DNA of 64,000 nucleotides from Roseburia sp. 499 (GTDB lineage: Bacteria > Bacillota > Clostridia > Lachnospirales > Lachnospiraceae): NCBI RefSeq assembly GCF_001940225.2, contig NZ_CP135164.1:248001-312000 (forward strand), in the 5' to 3' direction. Shown piece by piece: positions 1 to 8,062 of this stretch. The notes under the pieces were generated by a model. The model saw only the letters and a program-made list of their open reading frames with translations, was not told the DNA's origin and made no database searches. The translations under genes were made by a program, and so were the position numbers. Every line of letters begins with the position of its first letter. The first letter of the stretch is position 1.

Positions 1-2
1 GC

Positions 3-770
3 ATTACAAAAGAAGAGGTAGAAGGAATCGGTGTTGGAATTCCGGGACCGGTGCGCTGTGATGGAAGTGTGTCCGTGTGTGTGAATTTAGGATGGAAAAA
101 TGTACATGTTCCGAAGGAATTAGAGGACATGATGGGTGGAATTAAAGTAATGGCTGGAAACGACGCGAATGTGGCAGCTCTTGGAGAGATGTGGCAGGGT
201 GGCGGAAAAGGTCACGAGAATGTAGTAATGGTTACACTTGGAACCGGAGTTGGCGGTGGAATTATCGTTGGCGGTAAAATGGTTGCAGGAAGTAACGGAG
301 CAGGTGGCGAGATTGGTCACATTACAGTAAATCCATATGAAACAGTTGCATGTAATTGTGGAAGAAAAGGATGTTTAGAGCAGTATGGTTCAGCAACCGG
401 AATTACCCGTCTGGCAAAAGAACGTCTGGCTAACGAACATGAAAGTTCTGTATTAGATACAGCAGCAGAAATTAGTGCAAAAACAGTGTTTGATGCATAT
501 AAAGAAGGCGATAAGACAGCAGCAGAAATCGTAGAGAAGTTTGGACGTATTCTGGGAAGTGCATTAAGCAATATTGCCTGCGTGGTAGATCCTGAGGTAT
601 TTGTAATTGGCGGTGGTGTATCCAAGGCCGGTGAAGTATTGGTTGATGTAGTGAAGAAGTATTACAGAGAAGCAGCATTTGCTCCTTGTGAAGATACCAG
701 ATTCGCATTGGCATCTCTTGGAAACGATGCAGGTATGTATGGCTGTGTGAAGTTGATTTTAGGTGAATAG
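3..770 (+). CDS. glcK: ROK-family glucokinase, 5' end outside window
   Basis: Phosphorylates glucose with ATP in the cytoplasm to feed glycolysis. The reading frame is open from base 3, so the start lies upstream; about 255 residues are visible of a family usually near 310. Near the start is a GVGIPGPV stretch typical of ROK kinases. The second ATP-binding glycine motif appears as GTGVGGGI, followed by GEIGHITV and the zinc-binding CNCGRKGCLEQY signature of the ROK family. A C-terminal FVIGGGVS segment is also characteristic. A strong intrinsic terminator follows 15 bases after the stop. The family is certain; glucose as substrate is inferred from similarity to Firmicutes glucokinases rather than proven here. 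Confidence 0.9.
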   Translation: MTKEEVEGIGVGIPGPVRCDGSVSVCVNLGWKNVHVPKELEDMMGGIKVMAGNDANVAALGEMWQGGGKGHENVVMVTLGTGVGGGIIVGGKMVAGSNGAGGEIGHITVNPYETVACNCGRKGCLEQYGSATGITRLAKERLANEHESSVLDTAAEISAKTVFDAYKEGDKTAAEIVEKFGRILGSALSNIACVVDPEVFVIGGGVSKAGEVLVDVVKKYYREAAFAPCEDTRFALASLGNDAGMYGCVKLILGE

Positions 771-785
771 AAAATAGAAATACAT

Positions 786-823
786 AAAAAAGGAAGAGGC
801 AGTGCTGTGTCTCTTCCTTTTTT
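786..823 (+). terminator. Intrinsic terminator of glucokinase gene
   Basis: A-rich left arm, AAGGAAGAG stem pairing with CTCTTCCTT, short loop and a run of six T. It lies 15 bases after the glucokinase stop. The group II intron fragment begins only five bases beyond the T-run. Confidence 0.9.
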
Positions 824-827
824 GGTT

Positions 828-1210
828 GTGTGCCTAGCGGCGCACGTTTCTAACGGGTTAAAGTCCCGAATCCGCCCGGTAGTGGGAAGGATATAGCCGA
901 AAGCAAGGGTGTCGAGGGTGACCTCGAATCTGAAGGAAGCTGGATGTGAGGAACAGACTAACTCACGGGCAAATCTCTGGTCTGTGCGGTACGCATTGAA
1001 AGAGGTAACCACTACCTAAGGTAGTGCTGAACGCACAGAAGTCAGCAGAGGTCATGGTAGCCGAGAAGTGAAGGACCGAATCAGTAGGAGTCTTGAGTAT
1101 GACTGAGAAAGGAGGAATGACCATCTATGGCAGAAAACATTGAAAACAATGGCTGTTCGCAAAGAGATAGTGCGGAACACGAAGGGTATGCCATTGCGTA
1201 CTATCTTAAA
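828..1210 (+). mobile_element. Truncated group II intron (5' domains only)
   Basis: Starts with the conserved 5' intron signature GTGTG. It continues as a GC-rich, highly structured non-coding stretch unlike its surroundings, with motifs familiar from domain I of bacterial group II introns such as GGGTTAAAGTCCCG, GGATATAGCCGAAAGC and CTGAAGGAAGCTGGATG. A strong Shine-Dalgarno (GGAGGAATG) and the first codons of an intron-encoded protein follow at about 1127. No catalytic domain V hairpin or reverse transcriptase is present: the sequence breaks off around 1200-1215, where an oppositely oriented nuclease gene ends. The 3' limit is approximate. Insertion immediately after a rho-independent terminator recalls class C introns, but I cannot assign the class. 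Confidence 0.75.
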
Positions 1211-1252
1211 AGGCATCTGGCACCTCCTTTCAACTACCAACTATTCACATGA
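1127..1252 (+). pseudogene. Remnant of intron-encoded protein N-terminus
   Basis: A 41-codon frame beginning MAENIENNGCSQRD, located where domain IV introns place their maturase/reverse transcriptase start, with GGAGG about 12 bases upstream. Only the leader part of such a protein would be present; no reverse transcriptase motif exists. The last codons probably run past the intron breakpoint into unrelated DNA. They overlap the end of the convergent nuclease gene by eight bases. Assignment rests on position and general resemblance, so it is tentative. Confidence 0.45.
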
Positions 1253-2279
1253 ATTCTTCCCAAGTTTTTCCGTCTAACTCCTTAGCAATTTGACTTGTTT
1301 CCGGAAGTACTTTACAATTTAACATTTCTGATAGATTAAAAAATTTGCTTTTCTGAATTGGATTTTTGCTAGATTTTTTGAAGTCAGTCTTATAAAAACG
1401 TTCTACAATAAAATATCTGTGTTTTATTGTTTTTAGATTATACCCATGATTGGATTCAGCATGAATAATAGCATCTTTTATTTTCGCTATCTCTTCTTTT
1501 GTAGCAGGTTCTCCACTTTCATTGACATACGAAACTTCTCCGTCAACCATCTCCGCTACAACAGTTTTTTTCAGTTTACCGATTGCTCTAATACTTTTTT
1601 CTTTATATAACCCAATATATCCATGATCAGCATATCCTCTTGACGCTTGGTCATAATAAAAATTGTATTTAAGATTATCATCAAGCGTGGCACCTGCAAC
1701 TATTGCTCTCATCCAATTTTCATCATCTGGAATCAATTTTTCCTCAAAACAATACTTTTTGTAATCATCCAACACTGCTACAATCGCTGAATCACGTTCA
1801 TCAACAATATCTTCCATCGCAAGAACCAATTGTTCAAAAGTCAGATTAACATGCTTTATAGGTGTTTTAATTTCATCAATCTTATCTTTATTATACTTCT
1901 TCAAAGCGGTTCCAAAGCTATCAATCAATGATTGTTTCATTGGCTTAGGATCTAAAGTCAAAAGCACCTTGATTTCTTCTGTACCAAACTGTGTAAGATG
2001 CCTTTCGAGCTGATCTTGATAGAATTGATTGTACAATTTTGTCTCCACAACAATCTTAAAACTTTTTTGGCTGATAATAGCATCTGGAACACTTTCATCA
2101 CCCACTACTTGAAGATCAAATGTAATTTCTGGTGACTCATCTTGTCCTAAAATCAGCGAATTAAGCATTGAAAAAAACTTATCTGCATTATAATTATACA
2201 AACGTGAAAGCATCAGCATTGTATTTGATGTATCGACATTCTCTTTTGAATGGTATCTTTGAAAATAATGTATCTGCAT
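1245..2279 (-). CDS. PD-(D/E)XK nuclease-like protein, 344 aa
   Basis: Function unknown, but a restriction-endonuclease-like core is visible. D66 in VPDAII is followed twelve residues later by E79 and K81 in IVVETK, matching the D-(X)n-ExK active site of PD-(D/E)XK enzymes. The rest is alpha/beta with charged C-terminal helices and no membrane segment. It stands alone, transcribed toward the intron fragment. No ribosome binding site of consensus strength is seen upstream of the ATG. Its place at the edge of a region rich in nucleases suggests a defence role; this is inference. Such proteins are common as orphan genes in Firmicutes accessory DNA. The stop codon overlaps the intron-derived remnant frame, so the gene probably arrived with or after the intron truncation. 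Confidence 0.7.
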   Translation of the reverse strand: MQIHYFQRYHSKENVDTSNTMLMLSRLYNYNADKFFSMLNSLILGQDESPEITFDLQVVGDESVPDAIISQKSFKIVVETKLYNQFYQDQLERHLTQFGTEEIKVLLTLDPKPMKQSLIDSFGTALKKYNKDKIDEIKTPIKHVNLTFEQLVLAMEDIVDERDSAIVAVLDDYKKYCFEEKLIPDDENWMRAIVAGATLDDNLKYNFYYDQASRGYADHGYIGLYKEKSIRAIGKLKKTVVAEMVDGEVSYVNESGEPATKEEIAKIKDAIIHAESNHGYNLKTIKHRYFIVERFYKTDFKKSSKNPIQKSKFFNLSEMLNCKVLPETSQIAKELDGKTWEEFM

Positions 2280-2453
2280 GTCCTAAATCCTCCCAAACAA
2301 ATTATTACAGTATCGCATCTAATATAAGCAAAATTACTTCTTCTTGCTTTAATTTTCTTATTACGTAGTTCATAAAAACTTCCGATTTATTAATATTTAT
2401 AAATCAGTTGTCATTCCACACATAACATATCTCCATTAGTGCTAAAACAAGAA

Positions 2454-2744
2454 TTACAAATTATTTCTAGCTTTAAATTCCTTCATTTCCATATTTACAA
2501 ACCTTGAAATCATTTCTCTATAAAGAGCTTCAACCATATCTCGGGTTGCTCCATATTCTCCCGCTTTAGCTCTTGCCTTGGCGATGACCTTTTCTACACG
2601 ATTGGTATCTTTTACACCATCTTCATTCTTTTTGAACGCAGATGCTTGTACCACATATGTTCCTCTTTCAGCTATAAGCTTAATTATTTCGTTATCAATT
2701 CTGTCTATATTCTCTCTTACCTGTTCTAAGTTTTCACATTTCAT
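2454..2744 (-). CDS. Chorismate mutase, AroQ type
   Basis: Converts chorismate to prephenate for phenylalanine and tyrosine synthesis. The 96-residue all-alpha protein matches the monofunctional AroQ fold. An N-terminal helix reads VRENIDRIDNEIIKLIAER, followed by a helix with the lysine-bearing AFKKN and the catalytic-type RVEKVIAKAR. The last helix is VEALYREMISRFVNME. I chose the ATG at 2744 because AGAAGGACAG lies just before it; an upstream in-frame ATG at 2762 lacks a site. It is monocistronic, with a TTGCAT/TATAAT promoter directly upstream. The free-standing form is often found away from the main aromatic operon, as here. Confidence 0.85.
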   Translation of the reverse strand: MKCENLEQVRENIDRIDNEIIKLIAERGTYVVQASAFKKNEDGVKDTNRVEKVIAKARAKAGEYGATRDMVEALYREMISRFVNMEMKEFKARNNL

Positions 2745-2763
2745 TATTCTGTCCTTCTGCATG

Positions 2764-2791
2764 ATTATAATAATAGGAATTTAGTATGCAA
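2764..2791 (-). promoter_or_regulatory. Sigma-A promoter of chorismate mutase gene
   Basis: On the minus strand TTGCAT is followed after 16 bases by TATAAT. This leaves a very short leader to the ATG at 2744, which supports that start codon. Confidence 0.55.
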
Positions 2792-2948
2792 GGTACTTTC
2801 GGACCCTACTTTCTAAACTATACCACAGAAACACTATTCCATCTACCAGAATGTTACTCTACGATAACATTCTCTTTTACTTTCTGCTCCACCATCTTGA
2901 ATCAGTCTGTATTCATCTTCTTTCTACATCCATTACCCAAAAAAGGGT

Positions 2949-2985
2949 AAAAAAATAGCCATCTGGATGGTTAGTCCAAATGGCT
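2949..2985 (-). terminator. Intrinsic terminator of DUF1016 gene
   Basis: Read on the minus strand, an AGCCATTTGGA / TCCAGATGGCT hairpin (one mismatch) is followed by seven U. It lies just downstream of the DUF1016 nuclease stop. Confidence 0.75.
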
Positions 2986-3006
2986 TATGTGATAATTCTT
3001 ACTGGA

Positions 3007-4224
3007 TTATTTATTCTTTTCTTTTAGTTTTAAGATATATTCTTCTTCTGCCTGTTCTAATCGTTTCTGAATAGCTTCCTCCGATGGCAACTGCGATTTT
3101 ATTTCTTGTAAGCGTATATTATCGTAAGTTGCAACTCCCATAGGTGTCTCTATTCCCTGAAAAGCCCACTGAACCTCTGTCTGGTCCTTATCTTTACATA
3201 TCAGAAGACCAATTGTTGGATTATCGGATTCTGATTTCATTAACTCATTGACCGCATTTACATAGAAGTTAAGTTTTCCTGCAAACTCTGGTTCGAATGA
3301 TACTGCTTTAAGTTCAACAACTACATAACAGCGAAGCTTAATATGATAAAAGAGCATATCTATTTTTCTTGTTTTACCAGCGACGATAATCTCTTTCTGT
3401 CTTCCTATAAAGGCAAATCCTGATCCAAGCTCTAACAAGAAGCGTGTAATATTCTGCTCTAATGCATCTTCCAACTCTTCCTCATCATATCCTACAGGAA
3501 GTGATACAAAACCGAAATCATAAGTATCTTTTACTATTTCCTGTGCAAGTTTTCCTTGTATGGCAGGAAGTTTTTCCGCAAAATTAGTAAGTGCATTACC
3601 TGATGATTGGTATAAATTTGCTTTAATACAATCAACAAGTGTACTTCTGCTCCAGCTTTCTTCTATTGTTTTTCTCACATAAAATAAAGCTTCTTCTATT
3701 GTTTTACATTTTGTTACTATTTCCACATGATGTCTCCATGGTACAAATCCGAAGATTGCAGGAAATTCTATTTCTGCACCAGCTTGGTGCAGTTTTTGAT
3801 TTTCACTAATTTCTGCACCAACCTGTTGCAGTTTTAAGCTGTTTAAATCGATACTGTCTTCAATCGTATGAGCCATTTCTGAAAAGATATCGCTTGATGA
3901 ATAAAACAAGTACCATTTTTTCATATTCCAAAGATTTCTTGCTGAAAAGCCTTTTTCATCTGGAAATTCATTTTGTAAATCGAGACTTAACTGCTCTACA
4001 ATTCCTTTTCCCCATTTTTCTTCCGCTTTTCTTTCTACTAAATCCCGCCCCAGTTGCCAATTAAAGTAAAGCCGTTCTGTATTAACTTTAACAGCAGTTT
4101 TTATCTGTGTAGATATATAACGTTGCTTCACATCATGAATCCATTTTACATAGTCAGAATCTAAACTAATATCATGCGACTTCACAATATGAGGTTTTAT
4201 TTCTTCAGGCATATTATTCCCCAT
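3007..4224 (-). CDS. DUF1016 / YhcG-type PD-(D/E)XK nuclease
   Basis: A 405-residue protein of the DUF1016 (YhcG) family, predicted DNases found in restriction and toxin contexts. The N-terminal half has the family signature with FNWQLGRDLVERKAEEKWG and FSARNLWNMKKWYLFY. The C-terminal nuclease domain shows KIDMLFYH followed by YVVVELKA, giving the D and ExK of the active site, then EFAGKLNFYVNAVNE and IGLLICKDKD. A short internal duplication, LQQVGAEISENQ then LHQAGAEIEF, lies near residues 132-150. It is monocistronic with its own terminator. A 12-base inverted repeat sits just upstream. Whether it is a stand-alone defence enzyme or a relic of a type I restriction locus cannot be told: no hsdR/M/S genes are near. 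Confidence 0.88.
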   Translation of the reverse strand: MGNNMPEEIKPHIVKSHDISLDSDYVKWIHDVKQRYISTQIKTAVKVNTERLYFNWQLGRDLVERKAEEKWGKGIVEQLSLDLQNEFPDEKGFSARNLWNMKKWYLFYSSSDIFSEMAHTIEDSIDLNSLKLQQVGAEISENQKLHQAGAEIEFPAIFGFVPWRHHVEIVTKCKTIEEALFYVRKTIEESWSRSTLVDCIKANLYQSSGNALTNFAEKLPAIQGKLAQEIVKDTYDFGFVSLPVGYDEEELEDALEQNITRFLLELGSGFAFIGRQKEIIVAGKTRKIDMLFYHIKLRCYVVVELKAVSFEPEFAGKLNFYVNAVNELMKSESDNPTIGLLICKDKDQTEVQWAFQGIETPMGVATYDNIRLQEIKSQLPSEEAIQKRLEQAEEEYILKLKEKNK

Positions 4225-4257
4225 TTCTTCATGATTTTTTCATTCAAAATTTTAATC

Positions 4258-4291
4258 AATTAGTGTGCGGAACAATTATCGCACACCAATT
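4258..4291. promoter_or_regulatory. Inverted repeat upstream of DUF1016 gene
   Basis: Arms AATTAGTGTGCG and CGCACACCAATT pair in 11 of 12 positions around a ten-base loop. It lies 33 bases upstream of the nuclease ATG, so an operator or leader hairpin is plausible. No U-tract follows on either strand. Confidence 0.4.
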
Positions 4292-4366
4292 AATATATCA
4301 CAAAAAGCGTTATTATACTACCGAGACATGATTTTATTCAGCCAAAGAATAAAATTGTGTTAATTG

Positions 4367-4395
4367 TTGACAAAAATCAAAAAACATGATATTAT
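4367..4395 (+). promoter_or_regulatory. Sigma-A promoter of tRNA-Pro
   Basis: TTGACA, a 17-base spacer and TATTAT, ending 19 bases before the tRNA 5' end. Confidence 0.8.
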
Positions 4396-4414
4396 ATCTA
4401 GGCTAATTTGATAA

Positions 4415-4488
4415 CGATGCGTGGCTCAGCTTGGTAGAGCGCTGCGTTCGGGACGCAGAGGTCGCAGGTTCAAATCCTGTCGCATCGA
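4415..4488 (+). tRNA. tRNA-Pro (anticodon CGG)
   Basis: A complete cloverleaf can be drawn. The acceptor CGATGCG pairs with CGCATCG, and the D stem GCTC pairs with GAGC. The anticodon stem CTGCG/CGCAG encloses the loop TTCGGGA (anticodon CGG). The T stem GCAGG/CCTGT has one wobble and carries the TTCAAAT loop. The discriminator base is A. CCA is not encoded. A consensus promoter precedes it and a terminator follows 15 bases downstream, so it is transcribed alone. Confidence 0.95.
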
Positions 4489-4502
4489 TTCTTGGCAGGG
4501 GC

Positions 4503-4543
4503 ACCGCTAATCCTTGAAGTTTGATGGTTAGCGGTCTTTTTTT
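4503..4543 (+). terminator. Intrinsic terminator of tRNA-Pro
   Basis: ACCGCTAA pairs with TTAGCGGT, followed by a run of eight T. It abuts the end of the convergent TetR gene. Confidence 0.9.
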
Positions 4544-4544
4544 T

Positions 4545-5111
4545 CTAGAAAAATTCAATCATATTTTTTAAGTAGGCTAGAATGGTTATCTTAATCTCTT
4601 TCGGAGATTCTTTCATATCATTTTCAATCCATTTGACAATAATATTCCAAACGGCGCCAATATTGAACGCAAGAATATAATCCATACGAAGATTTTGACT
4701 TGTCTTATAAAAGGCGCTGTTCTTATCTACAACTTGGTCGTGAACAGCAGGAATAAAAGTATTCCACTTTTCCAAAAGCAGATGCAGAAGATGGTTTTTG
4801 TGGAGAAGTAAAAGAAAGTCTTTGTGTATTGTGCAAAATTCAAAAATTTCGTCAAGCACATTTGGAAGTCTGCAATCTTCTAACTGCTGGAGAGCTGAGA
4901 CATATTCAAGCATAATATTATTTAGATAAGCATCTAATACATCGTCTTTGTCAGAGAAATTGCGATAGAAAGTTTTTCTGACAACCTGAGCTTCTATTAC
5001 AATTTGTTTTACTGATATTTCAGCATAAGGATATTGTTCCATTAAGCGTAAAAGTGAGTTCGTTATTTCGTTTTTAGAACGAAGTGCACTTGGATTTTGT
5101 GATGGATTCAT
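4545..5111 (-). CDS. TetR/AcrR-family transcriptional regulator
   Basis: A 188-residue one-component regulator. The N-terminal helix-turn-helix reads ISVKQIVIEAQVVRKTFYRNF, followed by the usual S-D-K-D-D-V-L-D-A-Y extension and a C-terminal helical ligand/dimer domain ending in a WIENDMKESPKEI segment. The start at 5111 is chosen because AAAGGAG lies seven bases upstream; an upstream ATG at 5135 lacks a good site. It is divergent from the HXXEE-flavodoxin pair across about 150 bases. The classical layout suggests that it represses those genes and itself. The ligand is unknown. Confidence 0.85.
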   Translation of the reverse strand: MNPSQNPSALRSKNEITNSLLRLMEQYPYAEISVKQIVIEAQVVRKTFYRNFSDKDDVLDAYLNNIMLEYVSALQQLEDCRLPNVLDEIFEFCTIHKDFLLLLHKNHLLHLLLEKWNTFIPAVHDQVVDKNSAFYKTSQNLRMDYILAFNIGAVWNIIVKWIENDMKESPKEIKITILAYLKNMIEFF

Positions 5112-5265
5112 TGGGACTCCTTTCAGAAGTGACACATTTTTGAAAGATGGTGTCAGTTATGGTGAAATGGTTGATTTTGCGTCAGACGTATCTTATCATA
5201 GAAATGTAAATGACACAAGTGTGTATTTTACGCGGATAAGAGAGTGCAAAAGGGAGAGAAGGAAA
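5112..5265. promoter_or_regulatory. Divergent control region with TGACAC repeats
   Basis: TGACAC at 5130 and its complement GTGTCA at 5150 form an inverted repeat. A second TGACAC occurs at 5211 within ACACAAGTGT. These are candidate binding sites of the adjacent TetR protein. No convincing -35/-10 pair could be fixed. Confidence 0.35.
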
Positions 5266-5778
5266 ATGGATGCATATATATGGTTATTTCCACTTTTATT
5301 TATTGTTCATGATATGGAAGAAATTATAGGTTTTGGCTTGTGGTTTCAAAAGAACGGAAATATGGTAGCAGAAAAATATCCAAGAATTTATAAAACGTAT
5401 TGTCATTACAGTACCGAGGGAATGGCGGTAGCAGTATTGGAAATATTGTTGTTGAGCATCGGCATCACAACAATATCGAGGGTAACAGGTTTTTACGGTT
5501 TATGGATGGGAATGATTATTACATATGCTCTGCATCTTGTAGTGCATATGATTCAAAGTATTGTAGTACATAAATATATTCCGGCAGTGGGAACCAGTAT
5601 TCTATGTTTGCCCATTACTATCTGGGTGATTTGCCAAAGCATAGCGATTTGTGATTTTTCTATAGGAAGTATTTTTTTATACAGTGTAATCGGAATTGTT
5701 TTGGCATTGTGTAATTTGAAACTAGCGCACGCGCTGATGAATTGTTTTACAAAATGGATGAAAACACAGGAGGAATAA
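5266..5778 (+). CDS. HXXEE-domain membrane protein
   Basis: A 170-residue integral membrane protein of the HXXEE family, named for the motif seen here as HDMEE within FIVHDMEEIIGFG. Further conserved histidines lie in YALHLVVHMIQ in a later helix. Five or six hydrophobic segments span the protein. The biochemical role of the family is not established, though the buried His/Glu residues suggest metal or proton handling. The start at 5266 follows GGGAGAGAAGG; longer upstream frames would run through the operator region. It is followed after three bases by flavodoxin, so the two are co-transcribed and likely controlled by the divergent TetR gene. Confidence 0.75.
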   Translation: MDAYIWLFPLLFIVHDMEEIIGFGLWFQKNGNMVAEKYPRIYKTYCHYSTEGMAVAVLEILLLSIGITTISRVTGFYGLWMGMIITYALHLVVHMIQSIVVHKYIPAVGTSILCLPITIWVICQSIAICDFSIGSIFLYSVIGIVLALCNLKLAHALMNCFTKWMKTQEE

Positions 5779-5781
5779 GAA

Positions 5782-6216
5782 ATGAAAGTTGCAGTAAGAT
5801 ATCAGTCCAGAGGTGGAAATACCAAAGCAGTAGCAGAGGTAATTGCAGAAATATTGGGAGTAACAGCGGAATCCATTGATAAGCCAGTGGAAGAAAAAGT
5901 AGATATTCTGTTTGTGGGTGGCGGAGTTTATATGTGGGATATGGATAAAAGCCTGAAACAATATATGGAAGATTTAGAGACTGAGCAGGTTGGGGAAATC
6001 GCAGGGTTTTCCACCACAGGAATGATGGATAACACATTAAAAAGAATAAGGGAGTATGGAGAGAAAAAAGGAATTCCGGTAAGCGATGAACAGTTGCTGT
6101 TAGTAATGTTGTTGAAAGGACACTCTGCATTAGGACTGACCGGTGGAAAACTAAGTGATAAGCAAAAAGAGCAGATAAAAGAATTTGTGGAAAAAGTGGT
6201 GGCGAATCATCAGTAG
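5782..6216 (+). CDS. Flavodoxin family protein
   Basis: A 144-residue cytoplasmic flavoprotein predicted to carry electrons with FMN. The N-terminal VAVRYQSRGGNTKAVAEVIAE is the phosphate-binding loop of flavodoxins, and LFVGGGVYMWDMDKSLKQY holds the second FMN-contact region. The length is that of a short-chain flavodoxin. It sits three bases after the HXXEE gene. GGAGGAATAAG provides a strong ribosome site that overlaps that gene's stop. A redox role in a stress response is an inference from the TetR-controlled context. Confidence 0.85.
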   Translation: MKVAVRYQSRGGNTKAVAEVIAEILGVTAESIDKPVEEKVDILFVGGGVYMWDMDKSLKQYMEDLETEQVGEIAGFSTTGMMDNTLKRIREYGEKKGIPVSDEQLLLVMLLKGHSALGLTGGKLSDKQKEQIKEFVEKVVANHQ

Positions 6217-6235
6217 TAAAGAAGTATGAATGGGT

Positions 6236-6259
6236 AGATGTGGTATAAAAACCACATCT
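6236..6259. terminator. Convergent-gene hairpin
   Basis: AGATGTGGT and ACCACATCT form a perfect nine-base stem with a six-base loop between the flavodoxin gene and the converging gene. There is no clear U-tract on either side, so terminator activity is uncertain. Confidence 0.45.
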
Positions 6260-6737
6260 ATTCGCATAATACGATAATTTTTCTCGGTGTCGTTTGCGGC
6301 GGAATGCTTCTGGTAGTAGCAGAATAGTAAACCAATAGAAAATTTTCACCAGGAGAGCAGTTAAAGCGCTGTCCGTTCATGGTAGAAATATCTGTGGTAC
6401 GGCTAAGGTTCAACTGAAGAGAATTGTCTGTGGCAGTGAGATTACGGTCAAAGAAGCTCAATGCAACTTCTTCGTTGTTCCGAAGCGTAGTGATAAGTTC
6501 TGCCTGATATTGGGGCGGAAAAATAAGAGGTATCGGGCGTGTGGAATCGTAAAAGGCAGCAACCATCATACCGGGGCGCAGACGTCTGCTGTCGATAATA
6601 AAAGTGTTGGAAGAAATCATAAAATTTACCGGGCCATTTGGGGTGACAAGAGAAATCCTTTGGTTGCAGCAGTCTCCGGGAGTCTGTGAGACGTTTTGAA
6701 TTATTCCGGTAATTGGTGTTAAAGAATTGTAATTCAT
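6258..6737 (-). CDS. Conserved hypothetical protein, 159 aa
   Basis: Not recognised. The protein begins MNYNSLTPITGIIQNVSQ and is beta-rich, with two internal segments of similar style around PVNFMISSNTFIID and RPGMMVAAFYDSTRPIPLIFPP. It has two adjacent cysteines in GDCCNQ and a C-terminal RKIIVLCE. The pattern of short strands suggests a small beta-barrel, but I cannot name a family. The start at 6737 is preceded by AAGGAG; the frame remains open upstream, but that part looks non-coding. It ends against the flavodoxin gene in a convergent pair. Similar short proteins occur in Lachnospiraceae as far as I recall, without assigned function. Confidence 0.6.
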   Translation of the reverse strand: MNYNSLTPITGIIQNVSQTPGDCCNQRISLVTPNGPVNFMISSNTFIIDSRRLRPGMMVAAFYDSTRPIPLIFPPQYQAELITTLRNNEEVALSFFDRNLTATDNSLQLNLSRTTDISTMNGQRFNCSPGENFLLVYYSATTRSIPPQTTPRKIIVLCE

Positions 6738-6914
6738 GAAAATACTCCTTGTATCTCTCGGAATAAAACCGGGAGATTTATTTTTGCTGTTTCTGTAAGA
6801 TATGCGGGAAGGGGAGAGGTGGGAACTATTTCTTGCAAATTTGCGAAAAATATGAAACAAAATATAGGAAGTATGATAAAATATGGTAAATACATTAGAA
6901 ATAAGGTGGTAAAG

Positions 6915-7978
6915 ATGAATATACGATTGCCAGAAGATGAAATGGTAGATGTGGGAATATTGGCTGGTTTGTTTCAAAATATGAATCAAAGCTATAAATT
7001 GTTTTGGTTTAAAGCTATCGTAGAAAAGGTCAGAGAGGGAATTTATATCATATCCCATGATGAACTAGCAAATTGTATGATAGCAGATGCCTGGTATATG
7101 GTTTTGGAATATAAATTAAGTCTTGGTGCTAGGAATACAAAATTGGTAGAAGTGGTAAAAAGAGCGGGAGAAGTTAGTAGGTTTAAATCTTCTGAAAAAA
7201 AGAAAAAATTTTAAAGTTTTTAACAGAGATTCAGGATAAGGAAATTATTGCGGGAAAGAGAAATATTGTGGAAAATGTACCTTATCGAATTTTGAGTCCA
7301 TTTATAAAAAGGGTAGATAAAAAGATTTGGAATTTTGGAGAAAAGAAACTAGCAGAGGCGATAAATAAACAGCCACATTTAATGTATTATTTTGTTGATA
7401 TCAATAGTTTATATAGTAGTATAGAAATACAACCGGCGTGGATTGAGTATATTAAGAAGAGTAGTGCAATTATTCTAGGATGGATTTATTATGAGATGGT
7501 AGATTATCTTCAAAAGCGAAATCCGAACGTGCCGGGAATTCCTAATAAATTGTATCCGGCACAGGAAAGGCAGGATATTTCTAAGGCCAAGAAATACTGG
7601 AAAGCAGTAGTAAGGAAAGCTAGTGCAGAAGGAAATCCGGTTATTGATATATATGGAAATATTCCATTAGAGCCAGAAAAGATAGTAATTGATCATTTTA
7701 TACCATGGTCTTATCTTGCACATGACGAATTGTGGAACTTGAATCCAACGATACAGACAATAAATAGTAGTAAAGGAAATAATTTGCCGGATTGGAACAG
7801 ATATGTAGATGCTTTGTGTAAGCAGAAATATGGGGCGTATCAAATTAGAAATAATAATCAGGTAATTTAGAATATATTTAGAGAATGTGAAAAAATCCAT
7901 ATTAATGATGAAAGAATCAGAGAAGGATTATATCGTGAAGGAAAAAGCGAGGCGGAATTTTCTAATGGATTAAAGTAA
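6915..7978 (+). pseudogene. HNH endonuclease gene broken by frameshift and stop
   Basis: Reads as one protein only if a -1 shift near 7200 and a TAG at 7868 are bypassed. The first part (6915-7214) starts MNIRLPEDEMVD after AAGGTGGT. The second (about 7202-7870) carries an HNH-type core: VIDHFIPWSYLAHDELWNL then NSSKGNNLPDW. Past the TAG the same frame continues for 35 sensible codons to a TAA at 7976. The shift point contains A AAA AAG in the zero frame, the classical -1 slippery heptamer used by dnaX and some insertion sequences. The additional in-frame TAG makes simple decay the more likely reading. Intact relatives would be DNA-cutting defence enzymes. It lies directly before the coiled-coil/McrB system but is separated by its own debris. 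Confidence 0.65.
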
Positions 7979-8062
7979 TTAAAGAAAGATCAAGATGCTA
8001 TCCAAAGTTTGGAGGTCGTGTTATAATAAACTTAAAATATGTATATTGGCAGGAAAAGAGTT

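Noticed and set aside
2280..2453. Gene or regulatory element between the PD-(D/E)XK gene and chorismate mutase
   Set aside because: AT-rich, no supported frame, no hairpin with U-run; nothing seen.
6738..7058. N-terminal extension of the 159-aa minus-strand protein
   Set aside because: The extended part is Phe/His/Ser-rich, covers the opposite-strand HNH gene, and the inner ATG has AAGGAG.
6915..7870. Programmed frameshifting as the sole explanation for the split HNH gene
   Set aside because: The extra in-frame TAG at 7868 with coding-like sequence beyond makes decay more likely; kept only as an alternative.
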